Assembly (NCBI RefSeq): GCF_011064595.1
Contig: NZ_JAALJI010000021.1
Span: forward strand, 1 to 64,000
Direction of reading: 5' to 3'
DNA length: 64,000 bases
Source: Paludisphaera soli
GTDB lineage: Bacteria > Planctomycetota > Planctomycetia > Isosphaerales > Isosphaeraceae
Shown here: piece by piece, positions 41,385-51,285 of the stretch
Layout: the number at the start of each line of letters is the position of its first letter
Position numbering within the stretch: position 1 is the first letter of the stretch
Notes under the pieces: model-generated
Databases searched by the model: none
Told to the model about the DNA's origin: nothing
What the model saw: only the letters and a program-made list of their open reading frames with translations
Made by a program: the position numbers and the translations under genes

Positions 41385-44222
41385 ATGCAATGCCCCCAGC
41401 ACCGGGCGCTCCGCCGGCTTGACGACGAGCCGGGGGAGCGGCCCGCCGACGCCTCGCTCGAACGCCACCTGGAAGCCTGCCCTCGTTGCCAGGCCGTCCT
41501 CGAACGGCTGGCGAGGGCCGATCCCTCGACCGCGACGACCCCGTTCGCCGACGACGACGCGGGGGATGCTGAGGCCTGGCCGGAAGTCCCCGGTTTCGAG
41601 GACTTCCGCGAGATCGGCAGGGGCGGCGCGGGGGTGGTCTACAAGGCCAGGCGGACGGCACTGGACGCCTGGGCCGCGATCAAGGTCCTCCCCGGCGGCC
41701 GGACCTGGCGGCGGGAGCAGGGGCTCCGCGAGGCCCGGGCCGCCGCCCGCGTCCGCCACCCCAACGTGGTCCGGACGTTCGACGTCGGCCTGGCGGGGGA
41801 CCGGCCGTACATCGTCATGGAGTACGTCGAGGGGGGGACGCTCGCCGATCGGCTCGCGCCCGGTTCCCCGATCGCGCCGGGCGTCGCCGCGAGGCTCGTG
41901 GCGATCCTGGCCGACGCGGCCGAGGCGATCCATCGCGAAGGGCTCGTCCATCGCGATCTCAAGCCGTCGAACGTCCTGCTCCGGGACGGGGCCGAGGTCA
42001 CGCTGGATCGGTGCGACCCCTTGATCGGCGACTTCGGGCTCGCCCGGGAGATCGACCCGTCGGGTTCCGGCGACCTCCGCGGCGGCACAGGCACGCCCAA
42101 CTACATGGCCCCCGAGCAGGTCGACGGCCGCTTCGGATCGATCGGCCCGGCGACCGACGTGTACGCCCTGGGGTCGATCCTGTACGTCCTGACGGCGGGC
42201 CGGCCGCCGTTCCGGGGGAAGGACGCGCGCGAGGTCCTCCGGATGACGGTCGAGCGGGAGCCGCTGCCACTGCGACGGCTCCGGCCCGACGTGCCGCGCG
42301 ACCTGGAAGCGATCGCGTCGGCCTGCCTTCGGAAAGACCCGTCGCGACGATACGGCTCGGCCCGCGCGCTGGCCGACGACCTGCGGCGGTTCCTGGACGG
42401 CCGGCCGGTCTCGGCGCGGGCGGCGGGGCTCGCGGAGCGGGCATGGCGGCGGGCGCGACGTCGGCCGGTCGCTTCGGCCGCGGCCTGCGTCCTCCTGCTC
42501 GCCGCCGTCGCCTTGCCGTTCGTCGGCGTCGCGTTCGCTGGGCTCCGGGATCGGGCCGAGGCCGGCGAGGCCGCCGCCCGGCTTTCGCGGATGGACGCCC
42601 GCTCCGGCGCGGACGCCGCCGCCCGGGTCGTCTCGGAGTTCGCGGCGAGGATCGGGGAGGTCGAGCCCCGCAACGCCGCCGCCCTGGCGGTCTCGACGAC
42701 GAACGCCCTGGCGGAATGCCGCGCCCTCCTCGAACGTCGGCCCGACGACGCCGGGCTCCGCCGCACGCTGGCTCGGCTCGCCCACGCCTCGGGCCGGCTC
42801 CAGGGCCTGATCGGCGACCATGTCGAGTCCCTCCGCCTCCTGGAGGAAGCGGCGGCGATCGGCTCGCGCGACGTCGGGCGGTCGCCCGACGACGCCGCGA
42901 TCCGCTATGCGGCCGGGTTCTACCTCCGCGACCACGCCCAGGCCCTGATCCAGGCCGGTCGCCTCGACGAGGCCGGGACGGCCCTCGGCCGCCATCGCGA
43001 CCTGCTGGGGCCGATCCGAGGGCTGCACGACGCGGAATTCCGGCTGTGGGAAGGGCGGCTCCTGGCCGCCACGGCCCTGGAACTCGGCGGTCGCCAGGAA
43101 CAAGCTCGACGCGACCTCGCCGACCTGCAACGGGAGCTGGAGGCCTCCGTCGCCGCCGAGCCGGGCGTCGCGTGGGCCTGGGGCATCCTCGCCGCCGCCC
43201 GGCAACGCGACTGGCGATTCCTCCCCGCCGTCGAGGCCCAGCGCCGGTGTTTCGCCCTCCAGCCCGAGGACGGCGAGACGGCCGTCCAGCTCATCGGCAT
43301 GCTGATCGACGTCGCCCGGGAGACGCGCGACTCGCAAGCCCGCCGGCCGATCCTCGTCGAGGCCGACGCCGTCCTGGCCGACCACGTCGGCCGACTTGAG
43401 CGAACCCTGGCGCGCACGCCGGGCGACGTCCCCGCCGGCCGGGCGCTCGCGAGCTTTCAAGGGCTCGCCGGGAAGCTCGCCGAGGAACGCGCCCGGCTCG
43501 ACGACCCCTCGGGGACCTTCGCCGGCCGCCTGCTCGCCGCGATCGAGGCCGAGTCGGGCCGCCCCCCGGTCGACGGCGGCTGGCTGGCCTCCTCGTGCGA
43601 GGAACTGACGGCCGAGTACGCGACCCAATCGGGACTGCCGGGATCGGCGGCGGCGGGGGAGGGTCGGGGGGAACCTTCGGCGGGCTGGGCGACCCTCGAC
43701 TTCGAGCGGGGCCTTGGGCTCCTGGAACGAGGTCGGCCCGTCGCCGGCCGCGCCCGGTTGTTCGAGGCGCTCGCGCGGTCCACGTTCCTGCACCGCGACC
43801 GGGGCGACCGGGCCCGCGCGGCGAAGCTCGGCGCGATCGCCCGGGCGGGCGTGGCCGCGACGACCCCCGGAGCGGCCGACGAGGTCGCGTACCACCGCGC
43901 CGCCGTCCAGGTCTGGACCCACTCCGCCAAGAACGACTGGGACGTCGACCGTCGGGCCGCTCGCGAGGCCCTCGTCCGGGCGACGGCCTCGGCGCGGGTG
44001 GTCTTCGACCGCGAGCCGGAGGCCGCCGAGGCCCGCACGGACCTGGACAGGGCGCTCGCCCGGCTCTCCCGATTCGAGTGCGAGGACGGGGATTATGCGG
44101 CGGCGAAGGCCTCGCTGGACCGCCGGGCCGAACTCTGGCCGCCGGATTCCGCCGAGGCGGCGACCGTCGCCGGCGACGCTCGCAAGCTCGCCGACGAGGC
44201 CGCCCGTCGCCGGAGCCCCTGA
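41385..44222 (+). CDS. Receptor-type Ser/Thr protein kinase with N-terminal anti-sigma-like zinc motif
   Basis: 945 residues. Residues 1-45 hold HLEACPRC (His28, Cys32, Cys35), the HxxxCxxC signature of zinc-binding anti-sigma domains. The Hanks kinase domain spans about 74-340: glycine loop GRGGAGVVYKARR, Lys100, HRDLKPSNVLL (189-199), DFGLARE (216-222), GTPNYMAPEQ. A membrane helix follows (ASAAACVLLLAAVALPFVGV, about 365-385), then a long alpha-helical TPR-like outer region rich in Ala, Arg and Glu. It would sense outside the cytoplasm and both phosphorylate and bind the adjacent sigma factor. Strong inference from position. Confidence 0.92.
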   Translation: MQCPQHRALRRLDDEPGERPADASLERHLEACPRCQAVLERLARADPSTATTPFADDDAGDAEAWPEVPGFEDFREIGRGGAGVVYKARRTALDAWAAIKVLPGGRTWRREQGLREARAAARVRHPNVVRTFDVGLAGDRPYIVMEYVEGGTLADRLAPGSPIAPGVAARLVAILADAAEAIHREGLVHRDLKPSNVLLRDGAEVTLDRCDPLIGDFGLAREIDPSGSGDLRGGTGTPNYMAPEQVDGRFGSIGPATDVYALGSILYVLTAGRPPFRGKDAREVLRMTVEREPLPLRRLRPDVPRDLEAIASACLRKDPSRRYGSARALADDLRRFLDGRPVSARAAGLAERAWRRARRRPVASAAACVLLLAAVALPFVGVAFAGLRDRAEAGEAAARLSRMDARSGADAAARVVSEFAARIGEVEPRNAAALAVSTTNALAECRALLERRPDDAGLRRTLARLAHASGRLQGLIGDHVESLRLLEEAAAIGSRDVGRSPDDAAIRYAAGFYLRDHAQALIQAGRLDEAGTALGRHRDLLGPIRGLHDAEFRLWEGRLLAATALELGGRQEQARRDLADLQRELEASVAAEPGVAWAWGILAAARQRDWRFLPAVEAQRRCFALQPEDGETAVQLIGMLIDVARETRDSQARRPILVEADAVLADHVGRLERTLARTPGDVPAGRALASFQGLAGKLAEERARLDDPSGTFAGRLLAAIEAESGRPPVDGGWLASSCEELTAEYATQSGLPGSAAAGEGRGEPSAGWATLDFERGLGLLERGRPVAGRARLFEALARSTFLHRDRGDRARAAKLGAIARAGVAATTPGAADEVAYHRAAVQVWTHSAKNDWDVDRRAAREALVRATASARVVFDREPEAAEARTDLDRALARLSRFECEDGDYAAAKASLDRRAELWPPDSAEAATVAGDARKLADEAARRRSP

Positions 44223-44241
44223 GGGAGCGGAGGGGCCTCCC
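44223..44241. terminator. Small hairpin between convergent genes
   Basis: gggag (44223-44227) pairs with ctccc (44237-44241) in the 21-base gap between the kinase and the DD-peptidase genes. Short stem without T-run. Confidence 0.25.
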
Positions 44242-44243
44242 GG

Positions 44244-45506
44244 TCAGTCTCCGGCCGGCGTGGGAGCGACATGGCCGCGGCGGGTCCATCCGTATCGGAA
44301 CAGGTTGCGGGCGTCCAGGTAGCGGGCGTCCGTCGTGGGCGCGCCCAGGATGACCACGATCAGGTGGTCGTCGCCGCGTCGGCCGCTGGCGACCAGGCAG
44401 TTGCCGGCCGCGTTCGTCGTCCCGGTCTTCACGCCGTCGTAGCCCTCGGTGCCCAGCAGCCGGTTCGTGTTCGTCCAGACGACGTTCCGCTCGTTCCCCT
44501 CGGCGTCGACGAGCTTGCAGCCGCGCTTCGGGGTCGAGACCACCTTCGCGAGGGTCGGATCCTTGAGGACGTGACTCGCGAGGCGGGCCAGGTCGCCGGC
44601 CGTCGCGTTGTGGTCCGGGTCGGGCAGGCCGTGGGTGTTGGTGAAGTGCGAGCCGGCCAGTCCGATCTCCCCGGCCGTGCGGTTCATGGCGGCGACGAAG
44701 CGGGCCAGGGGGTCGGCCTCGTCCCCCTCGACCTCGACCCGGCCGCCGAAGTGCTCGCCGAAGGCCACCGTGGCGTCGTTGCCCGAGGGGAGCATCATGC
44801 CGTAGAGCAGCTCTTCGACCGGGACTTTCTCCCCGGCGCGGACGCCCGAGGTCGAGCCGGCGGTCTTGTCCGCCCGCTCGGAGAAGGTGACGGTCTCGCC
44901 CAGCGCCGCCGGCTCGCGTTCGAGCAGGCGGGCGACGACCAGGGCGGTCATCATCTTGGTGGTGCTGGCCATCGGGAGCGGCTCGTCCTGGCGGTCGCCC
45001 CAGAGGACCTCGCCGGTCCGGCCGTCGGCGATCGCCCAGGCCTTGGCCGAGACGAACGGCGGGCCGTCGAGCGGGTCGGCCGGCTTCTTCGGCTGGACCT
45101 CGGCGTTGACCACCTCGGGAGCCGGGACGGGGGGCTCGGGGAGCCGCTCGGTCCCCAGGGCGCGGCGGGTCTCGGCGTCGGCCGTCCCCGTCGGGGCGAT
45201 CCCCTTCGAGCGCTGGAAGCGGGCGACCGCCGCGCGGGTGGCGTCGCCGTAGTCGCCGTCGTCGTCCAGGCCGGGCGAGGGCTCGAGCGCGCGGTTCAGC
45301 CGGCGCTGGAGGTCCTCGACGGCCGCTCCGCCGTCGCCCGGCTTGAGCGGCGTTTCGACGTCGATCCGCCCTCGCGAGGCGCGGCGATCGGCCGGGGCCT
45401 GGGCGGAGGCTTCGAACGTCGCGCCCCCGGAGAGGGCCAGGGCCAGGAGGAGGAAACGGGCGGACGAGAGGACGCGACGGGCGGGACGCCGTCTGATTTC
45501 GGGCAT
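44244..45506 (-). CDS. D-alanyl-D-alanine carboxypeptidase, PBP5/6 type, with peptidoglycan-binding domain
   Basis: 420 residues. Signal peptide (RVLSSARFLLLALALSGGAT, cleavage near SAQAPA). Residues about 55-118 form a PG_binding_1 domain (AAVEDLQRRLNRALEPSPGL, YGDATRAAVARFQRSKGI). The transpeptidase-like domain has STTK at 181-184 (MASTTKMMTALV), SGN in LPSGNDATVAF and KTG in GVKTGTTNAAGN. It removes terminal D-Ala from peptidoglycan. The start at 45506 avoids an upstream Arg/Pro-rich extension. The usual C-terminal membrane-binding domain of PBP5 is missing, perhaps replaced by the N-terminal binding domain. Confidence 0.93.
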   Translation of the reverse strand: MPEIRRRPARRVLSSARFLLLALALSGGATFEASAQAPADRRASRGRIDVETPLKPGDGGAAVEDLQRRLNRALEPSPGLDDDGDYGDATRAAVARFQRSKGIAPTGTADAETRRALGTERLPEPPVPAPEVVNAEVQPKKPADPLDGPPFVSAKAWAIADGRTGEVLWGDRQDEPLPMASTTKMMTALVVARLLEREPAALGETVTFSERADKTAGSTSGVRAGEKVPVEELLYGMMLPSGNDATVAFGEHFGGRVEVEGDEADPLARFVAAMNRTAGEIGLAGSHFTNTHGLPDPDHNATAGDLARLASHVLKDPTLAKVVSTPKRGCKLVDAEGNERNVVWTNTNRLLGTEGYDGVKTGTTNAAGNCLVASGRRGDDHLIVVILGAPTTDARYLDARNLFRYGWTRRGHVAPTPAGD

Positions 45507-45735
45507 GGCGGATCGGCTCCGAGGGGGGGGGCGTCGGCGGGCGCGTCGGCCTGGCTCCTGTCGATCGTGACCGCTCGCGGCCGCGTTGGCAAGGTGGCGG
45601 GGGAGCTTGACCGCCCGGACCGCCGCCCTTAAAGTCGGCCCGATTTCGCGTGCTCGTTCGAGGATGCACGGACGAGAGCCGGGCGACGCCCGGCGGGCCG
45701 GGCCCTCCCATCGGCACCGCGGGCGGAGGCCTCGC

Positions 45736-46356
45736 ATGTCGGAACGGCTGAACCTTTACGGATTCTCGATCGCCCGGATGCGACGCCTCTTCCGGTCGGG
45801 CGACGTCGAGGCCGTCGCCCGGATCCGCGAGCGGATGGCGACGGAGCAGCCCGATCTCTCACAAAGGGAACTCGGGGAGGTCTGCGAGATCGTGGAGCGG
45901 GCGGTCACGACCGGCGTCCCGTTCGGCGACCTGGAGTGCGAGGGGCACGCTCACTGGCTGGCGGCGAACGCCCTCGCCGGCCACGACCAGGAATGGCTGG
46001 TCACCTCGGCCTCCGCTTACCACGCCTCGGCGCTGCGCGACTCCCTCGGGAGGCGGTATGGGAAGTACGCCCGGCCCGAGGTTCGGGCACTCCTCCGGGG
46101 GTTCGCCGAGGGCGTCCCGCTGTTCGGCCGCAGCCTACCCGAGGACGGGCTGCTCTACGCGGCCGTCGGGGGCGAGAAGTTGCGTGCGTTCGGCCCGGGG
46201 TTGGTCGACCTCCGCGAGCAGGTGGACTACCGGGTCGGCCGCAAACGCGAGCCCACCGGCGAGGACCTGGAGGCGGCCGAGTTCGTGGGCGAACTGTGCG
46301 GGTGGATCGCCCAGATCCAGGAGGCCGGCCTCGACCTCTGGTACTGCACGGCCTGA
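45736..46356 (+). CDS. Hypothetical protein, 206 aa
   Basis: I cannot assign it safely. The start [20 protein letters not shown] and the end [19 protein letters not shown] resemble the DUF7691 type, small soluble proteins of unknown role, at low confidence. No signal peptide, membrane segment or catalytic motif is visible. Acidic, helical overall. It lies 230 bases from the divergent DD-peptidase gene and 100 bases before uvrB, on the same strand as uvrB. A -10-like tatact at 46393-46398 in the gap suggests that uvrB has its own promoter. Confidence 0.78.
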   Translation: MSERLNLYGFSIARMRRLFRSGDVEAVARIRERMATEQPDLSQRELGEVCEIVERAVTTGVPFGDLECEGHAHWLAANALAGHDQEWLVTSASAYHASALRDSLGRRYGKYARPEVRALLRGFAEGVPLFGRSLPEDGLLYAAVGGEKLRAFGPGLVDLREQVDYRVGRKREPTGEDLEAAEFVGELCGWIAQIQEAGLDLWYCTA

Positions 46357-46456
46357 GCCCCGCCCGGGCGAGACTTTCGGCTCGTCCGTGGGTATACTTG
46401 GACGCCTAGACCGACGTTCACCAGGAAGCCCCAGTCGCGACGAGGCCCCAGACACG

Positions 46457-48517
46457 ATGAGCGCCTATCAGCTTGTCAGCCCCTATCAGCCGGCGGGGGA
46501 CCAGCCCCAGGCGATCGAGAAGCTCGTCCAGGGGCTTCGCGACGGCCGGGGCGCGCAGACGCTCATGGGCGTCACCGGCTCGGGCAAGACCTTCACGATG
46601 GCGAACGTCATCGCCCAGTACGGCCGCCCGGCGCTGGTGATGTCGCACAACAAGACGCTCGCCGCCCAGCTCTACGCCGAGTTCAAGGAGTTCTTCCCCC
46701 ACAACGCCGTCCGCTACTTCGTCAGCTATTACGACTACTACCAGCCCGAAGCCTACATCCCCCAGCGCGACATCTACATCGAGAAGGACGCCTCGATCAA
46801 CGAGGAGATCGAGCGCCTCCGCCTGGCCTCGACGAGCGCCCTGGTGAGCCGGCCCGACGTGGTGGTGGTGGCCAGCGTGTCGTGCATCTACGGCTTGGGC
46901 TCGCCCGACGACTACCGCAAGATGATGGTCCGCCTGAAGCTCGGCGACCAGGTCGACCGCGACGAGCTGCTGCTGAAGTTCGTGGACATCCAGTACGACC
47001 GCAACGACGTCTCCTTCGAGCGCGGCAAGTTCCGCGTCCGGGGCGACGTGGTGGAGCTGTGGCCGGCGTACGAGGAGTTCGGCTACCGCATCGAGCTGTT
47101 CGGCGACGAGGTCGAGCGGCTGGCGACGATCGACGCGCTGACCGGTTCGGTCGTCCAGACCCACGACGACCTGTACATCTACCCGGCCAAGCACTTCGTC
47201 CTGCCCGAGGAGCGCATCCAGGGCGCCGTGGACTCGATCGGCCGGGAGCTGGAGGAGCGGCTCCAGCAGTTCAAGGAGCAGGGCAAGCTGCTGGAGGCCC
47301 AGCGGCTCTCCGCCCGGACCCGGTACGACATGGAGATGCTCCTGGAGGTCGGCTACTGCTCGGGGATCGAGAACTACTCGCGGCACCTCTCGGGCCGGAA
47401 CCCCGGCGACATGCCGAACACCCTTCTGGACTTCTTCCCGCCCGACAGCCTGTTCATCCTGGACGAGTCGCACGTCACGCTGCCGCAGATCCGGGGCATG
47501 TTCGCCGGCGACCACAGCCGCAAGCTGACGCTCGTCGACCACGGCTTCCGGCTCCCGAGCGCGCTCGACAACCGCCCCTTGCGGATCGACGAGTGGGAGT
47601 CCAAGCCGTCGCGGCGGCTGTTCGTCTCGGCCACGCCGGCCGACTACGAGGTCGCGGCGTCCGGCGGCGAGGTCGTCGAGCAGGTCATCCGCCCCACCGG
47701 ACTGATCGACCCGATCGTCCGCGTTGAGCCGGCGCGGGGCCAGGTCCCGGCGCTTTTGGAAGAGGCGAAGAAGCGGGCCGCGAAGGGGGAGCGGGTGCTC
47801 ATCACCACCCTGACCAAGCGGCTGGCCGAGGACCTCACGCGCTACCTGAAGGAGCAGGGCCTGCGCTGCAAGTGGCTGCACTCGGAGCTGGACGCCATCG
47901 AGCGGGTGACGATCCTCCGCGAGCTTCGCGAGGGGGCCTTCGACGCGCTCGTCGGCGTCAACCTGTTGCGCGAGGGGCTGGACCTTCCCGAAGTGTCGAT
48001 GGTCTGCATCCTCGACGCCGACAAGGAGGGGTTCCTCCGCAGCGAGACGTCGCTGATCCAGACGATCGGCCGGTCGGCCCGGCACGTCAACGCCGAGGTC
48101 GTCCTTTATGCCGACAAGATCACGCCGTCCATGCAGCGCGCGATGGACGAGACCGAGCGCCGCCGCCAATTGCAGCTCGCCTATAACGCCGAGCACGGCA
48201 TCACGCCGGAGACGATCGTCAAGGCGATCCGCAAGGGGATCGAGGAGGAGATCCACGCCCGCACCGTCGCCCGCGAGGCCGTCCACCGCGACGAGGCGAC
48301 CGACGCCAGCGAGGAGTACCTGACGGCCCTCGAACTGGAGATGATGGAGGCCGCCGAGAAGCTGGAATTCGAACGCGCCGCCGCCCTCCGCGACAAGATC
48401 CACCAGCTCCGCTCCGCCCAGGACGGCGGCGTCGCCCGCCCCTCCGCCTCCCCCCAGGGCCAGAGCGCGCGGGCCAAGGCGAAGGCCAAGGCCCGCGCGG
48501 GGAAGAAGCGGCAGTAA
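46457..48517 (+). CDS. uvrB: Excinuclease ABC subunit B
   Basis: 686 residues, the normal UvrB length. Walker [12 protein letters not shown] (38-48), the beta-hairpin region [20 protein letters not shown] that wedges into damaged DNA, DEAD-like [13 protein letters not shown], and helicase motifs [15 protein letters not shown] and [13 protein letters not shown] are all present. The C-terminal UVR motif ([20 protein letters not shown]) contacts UvrC, followed by an Ala/Lys tail. UvrB verifies lesions handed over by UvrA in nucleotide excision repair. Start at 46457 gives [20 protein letters not shown], the expected beginning. Confidence 0.98.
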   Translation: MSAYQLVSPYQPAGDQPQAIEKLVQGLRDGRGAQTLMGVTGSGKTFTMANVIAQYGRPALVMSHNKTLAAQLYAEFKEFFPHNAVRYFVSYYDYYQPEAYIPQRDIYIEKDASINEEIERLRLASTSALVSRPDVVVVASVSCIYGLGSPDDYRKMMVRLKLGDQVDRDELLLKFVDIQYDRNDVSFERGKFRVRGDVVELWPAYEEFGYRIELFGDEVERLATIDALTGSVVQTHDDLYIYPAKHFVLPEERIQGAVDSIGRELEERLQQFKEQGKLLEAQRLSARTRYDMEMLLEVGYCSGIENYSRHLSGRNPGDMPNTLLDFFPPDSLFILDESHVTLPQIRGMFAGDHSRKLTLVDHGFRLPSALDNRPLRIDEWESKPSRRLFVSATPADYEVAASGGEVVEQVIRPTGLIDPIVRVEPARGQVPALLEEAKKRAAKGERVLITTLTKRLAEDLTRYLKEQGLRCKWLHSELDAIERVTILRELREGAFDALVGVNLLREGLDLPEVSMVCILDADKEGFLRSETSLIQTIGRSARHVNAEVVLYADKITPSMQRAMDETERRRQLQLAYNAEHGITPETIVKAIRKGIEEEIHARTVAREAVHRDEATDASEEYLTALELEMMEAAEKLEFERAAALRDKIHQLRSAQDGGVARPSASPQGQSARAKAKAKARAGKKRQ

Positions 48518-48524
48518 TGCCGGA

Positions 48525-49184
48525 TCAGTCGGAGTCGGCGGGGGAAGGGTGCGGACGAATTTCCCCCGCCTCACCATCCGGGGGCGCGATCGGGATGCCG
48601 TCCGCCAGTTCCTTCGCCTGGGCGTCGCCGTAGAGGGATCGGAGTCGGCCTTCCAGATTGCGACGGTCCTCCTCGGAGCCGACCGCACCATCGAGGTGAA
48701 TCTCGTTGTAGAAGCAGAGGTCGGCCGAGAGCCCCCGAAAGGCCGGCTCCTGGAGGATGGGGAGGAGCCTGTCGAGATCGCGGCGGGCGCGCATCCCCTC
48801 GGCCGACAGGGCACCGCCCACGAAACCGACGAGCCCTCCCGTGGCGACGAGCACAAGGCCGACGAGCAGGAAGCACGCGAGCCGCGCCAAAGACGGCCGG
48901 GGGGCGGGATCCGCCGCCGCTCCGTTTCCGGGCCTCGGCCGGCCCGCTATCGCCGCGGCGAGGACCGCGACGCAACCGACGAGGATCCCGACGACGGCCC
49001 CCTGGGTCGCCCCCAGCCCCAGCCCGACCCGGACCGGGTTGAAGTCGAACTCGGCGCCCCGGCGGAACACCCCCCGATAGTATGAGGGGACCCCGAGGCC
49101 CAGGGCCGTCCCCAGGGCTCCCCCCGTCAGGGCGAAGGCGACGCCGCAGCAGGCGACGATGGTCAGGCTCCGTCTGATCGGCAT
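48525..49184 (-). CDS. Membrane protein, 219 aa
   Basis: Unknown function. The start at 49184 (MPIRRSLTIVACCGVAFALT) gives a first membrane segment at once. Three more hydrophobic segments occur: GTALGLGVPS region (weak), GAVVGILVGCVAVLAAAIAG, and ARLACFLLVGLVLVATGGLV. The C-terminal 80 residues (ARRDLDRLLPILQEPAFRGL, LCFYNEIHLDGAVGSEEDRR) are soluble and may lie in the periplasm. Convergent with uvrB, only 7 bases between stops. Confidence 0.78.
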   Translation of the reverse strand: MPIRRSLTIVACCGVAFALTGGALGTALGLGVPSYYRGVFRRGAEFDFNPVRVGLGLGATQGAVVGILVGCVAVLAAAIAGRPRPGNGAAADPAPRPSLARLACFLLVGLVLVATGGLVGFVGGALSAEGMRARRDLDRLLPILQEPAFRGLSADLCFYNEIHLDGAVGSEEDRRNLEGRLRSLYGDAQAKELADGIPIAPPDGEAGEIRPHPSPADSD

Positions 49185-49294
49185 GGCGTCCCCCCACGAC
49201 TCGAAAAGGCCCCCACCCATGTTCGCGCGCGGCGGCTTGGGATACACTACGGACGTGTCGGACAACGGTGTCTCGTCGGAGGATTTCGGAACCC

Positions 49295-50356
49295 ATGACG
49301 CGCCTCGGTTTCGCTGGGATGAGCCCTCGTCGTCGAGTTCTGGGGCTGGTCGGGACGGCCTGCTGGCTGGCCGCGACGGGATGCGAGGGGCCGGCGCCGC
49401 CCCCTTCGCGGTCGCGCCCCGCCACCGTCGCGGGCCAGGGCGTGAAGACCCTGGAGCTGATCCCCGCGCCGAAGCTCGAGGCCGACCTGGACTTCGTGAA
49501 GGGCGCGGCGCGGATCCAGGCGGGGCTCGACACGATCCGCGTGCTGGTGGCCGACCCGTCGGCGACCTCGCAGGCCGAGCTGGTCCGCCAGGGCCTCAAG
49601 CGCGCGCCCGGCTACCTCCTGGTCGAGGCCCCGGCCGAGCCCGACGCCGAGCTGGCCGCCGCCGTCGGCGAGGCGCGGGCGAAGGGGGTCGCGATCGTCG
49701 CCCTCGGCCGCTCGCTGGGCGGCCCGGAGGGGGGGCCCGGGCGTGAGATCGTCGTCGCCCCCAGGCCGTTCGCCGAGTCGGCCAAGGAGATCGTCGGCCT
49801 GGCCGTCCGCAACGCCGGCAATGGCAAGGTCGACCCCAAGTCCGGCGCGGTGATCCTGGCCGAGACCCCGAGCGATCCGCTGATCGGCGACCGGATCGCC
49901 GCCCTGAAGGACGCCCTCAAGGCCGCCGGCGTGGCGGAAGTGGGCGAGCTTCGCACCGGCCGCGATTCCGAGGCCGCGCAGGCCGCCCTCCTCGACTTCC
50001 TGAAGGCCCATCCCGGGACGAACCTGGTGATCGCGGCCGACGGCGTGGGCGTGCAGTTGGCCGAGGACGTCGCCGGGGCGGTCCAGGACGATCGGGCCTT
50101 CGTCATCGCCGGCTACAGCCCCGACGAGTCGGGCAGTCGGTCGCAGGTGCAGGTGGGCGAGTACGCCGCGATCGGCATCTACGCCCCCGACCGCCTGGTC
50201 CGCAAGGGGATCAACGTCGCCGCCAAGCTGCTCCGCGGCGAGAAGGTCGCCGACCGCGTCGAGATCGAGAACTCCGTCATGGCGTCGCCTGTGGAGTCCG
50301 GCCTGGCCAAGGGACGGCCCGCGACCGCGCCGAAAAAACCCGTGGCCCCCGAGTAA
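49295..50356 (+). CDS. Periplasmic solute-binding lipoprotein (PBP1-like), orphan
   Basis: 353 residues. The lipobox ACWLAATGCEGP fixes the lipid-anchored Cys near residue 30. The core is the two-lobe fold of ribose-type sugar-binding proteins: VLVADPSATSQAELVRQGLK, ARAKGVAIVALGRSLGG, AVILAETPSDPLIGDRIAAL and VIAADGVGVQLAEDVAGAVQ. Such proteins carry sugars to ABC importers, but no permease or ATPase is nearby, so it might work as a sensor or serve a distant transporter. ATG at 49295 is 11 bases after a ggagga site; tacact (49243-49248) is a possible -10. nadC and birA follow in the same direction. Confidence 0.85.
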   Translation: MTRLGFAGMSPRRRVLGLVGTACWLAATGCEGPAPPPSRSRPATVAGQGVKTLELIPAPKLEADLDFVKGAARIQAGLDTIRVLVADPSATSQAELVRQGLKRAPGYLLVEAPAEPDAELAAAVGEARAKGVAIVALGRSLGGPEGGPGREIVVAPRPFAESAKEIVGLAVRNAGNGKVDPKSGAVILAETPSDPLIGDRIAALKDALKAAGVAEVGELRTGRDSEAAQAALLDFLKAHPGTNLVIAADGVGVQLAEDVAGAVQDDRAFVIAGYSPDESGSRSQVQVGEYAAIGIYAPDRLVRKGINVAAKLLRGEKVADRVEIENSVMASPVESGLAKGRPATAPKKPVAPE

Positions 50357-50385
50357 AGGCCGCCCGGCGAGTGAGGACGGACGCG

Positions 50386-51285
50386 ATGCCCCACCCCGAC
50401 CCCGGCTTCGGCGAGCCCGAGCGGCGAAACGCCGAGGCCCTGATCCGCATGGCCCTGGCCGAGGACCTCGGCGAGCGCGGGGACCTCACCACCACGGCCG
50501 TCATCCCGCCCCACGCGCGGGGGACGGCCCGGCTGGTCGCGCGGGCGCCGGGGGTGATCGCCGGCCTGCCGATCGTCGCCATGCTCCTCGAAGCGTTCGA
50601 AGTGGCCGACGGCTGGCGGCCTCGCAAGGCCGACGGCGACCGCGTGGCGGCCGGCGAGATCGTCGCCGACCTGGTCGGCGACTTCCGCGCGATCCTCGCG
50701 CTGGAGCGCACCGCGCTCGATTTCGTCCAGCGGCTCTCCGGGGTCGCCACCCTCACCTCGCGGTTCGTCGCGAGGGTGGAGGGGACCGCCGCGAAGGTCC
50801 TGGACACCCGGAAGACCACCCCCGGATGGCGGATCCTGGAGAAGTACGCCGTGCGCTGCGGCGGGGGCCGCAACCACCGCATCGGCCTGTACGACGCCGT
50901 CCTCATCAAGGACAACCACCTCGCCTGGCTCCGGACCCAGGGCGTGGCCGACCCGATCACCCGCGCCGTCGGATCCGCCCGCGCCGCCGCGCCGGCCGGA
51001 ACGACGATCGAGGTCGAGGTCGACAACCTCGACCAGCTCGACGCGGCGCTGAAATGCCGGCCCGACATCGTCCTCGTCGACAACCTGGGCCCCGATGCGC
51101 TGGCGGAGGCGCTCCGCCGCCGCGACGCGCGGGCCCCGGGCGTGGAGCTGGAATCCTCCGGCGGCGTGACCCTCGACACCATCGCCGGTCTGGCCCGGAC
51201 CGGGGTCGACCGGATCAGCGTGGGGGCCCTGACGCACTCGGCGATCGCCCTCGACGTGGCCTTCGACGTCTCAGCGGCCCTATGA
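50386..51285 (+). CDS. nadC: Nicotinate-nucleotide pyrophosphorylase (carboxylating)
   Basis: 299 residues. Makes nicotinate mononucleotide from quinolinate and PRPP in de novo NAD synthesis. Family motifs are clear: LAEDLGERGDLTTTAVIPPH, ERTALDFVQRLSGVATLTSR, the substrate-binding DTRKTTPGWRILEKYAVRCG and GGGRNHRIGLYDAVLIKDNH, and the C-terminal ESSGGVTLDTIAGLARTGVD. ATG at 50386 is preferred over an in-frame GTG at 50371, because gagga lies between them. The stop overlaps the birA start by four bases. Confidence 0.97.
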   Translation: MPHPDPGFGEPERRNAEALIRMALAEDLGERGDLTTTAVIPPHARGTARLVARAPGVIAGLPIVAMLLEAFEVADGWRPRKADGDRVAAGEIVADLVGDFRAILALERTALDFVQRLSGVATLTSRFVARVEGTAAKVLDTRKTTPGWRILEKYAVRCGGGRNHRIGLYDAVLIKDNHLAWLRTQGVADPITRAVGSARAAAPAGTTIEVEVDNLDQLDAALKCRPDIVLVDNLGPDALAEALRRRDARAPGVELESSGGVTLDTIAGLARTGVDRISVGALTHSAIALDVAFDVSAAL

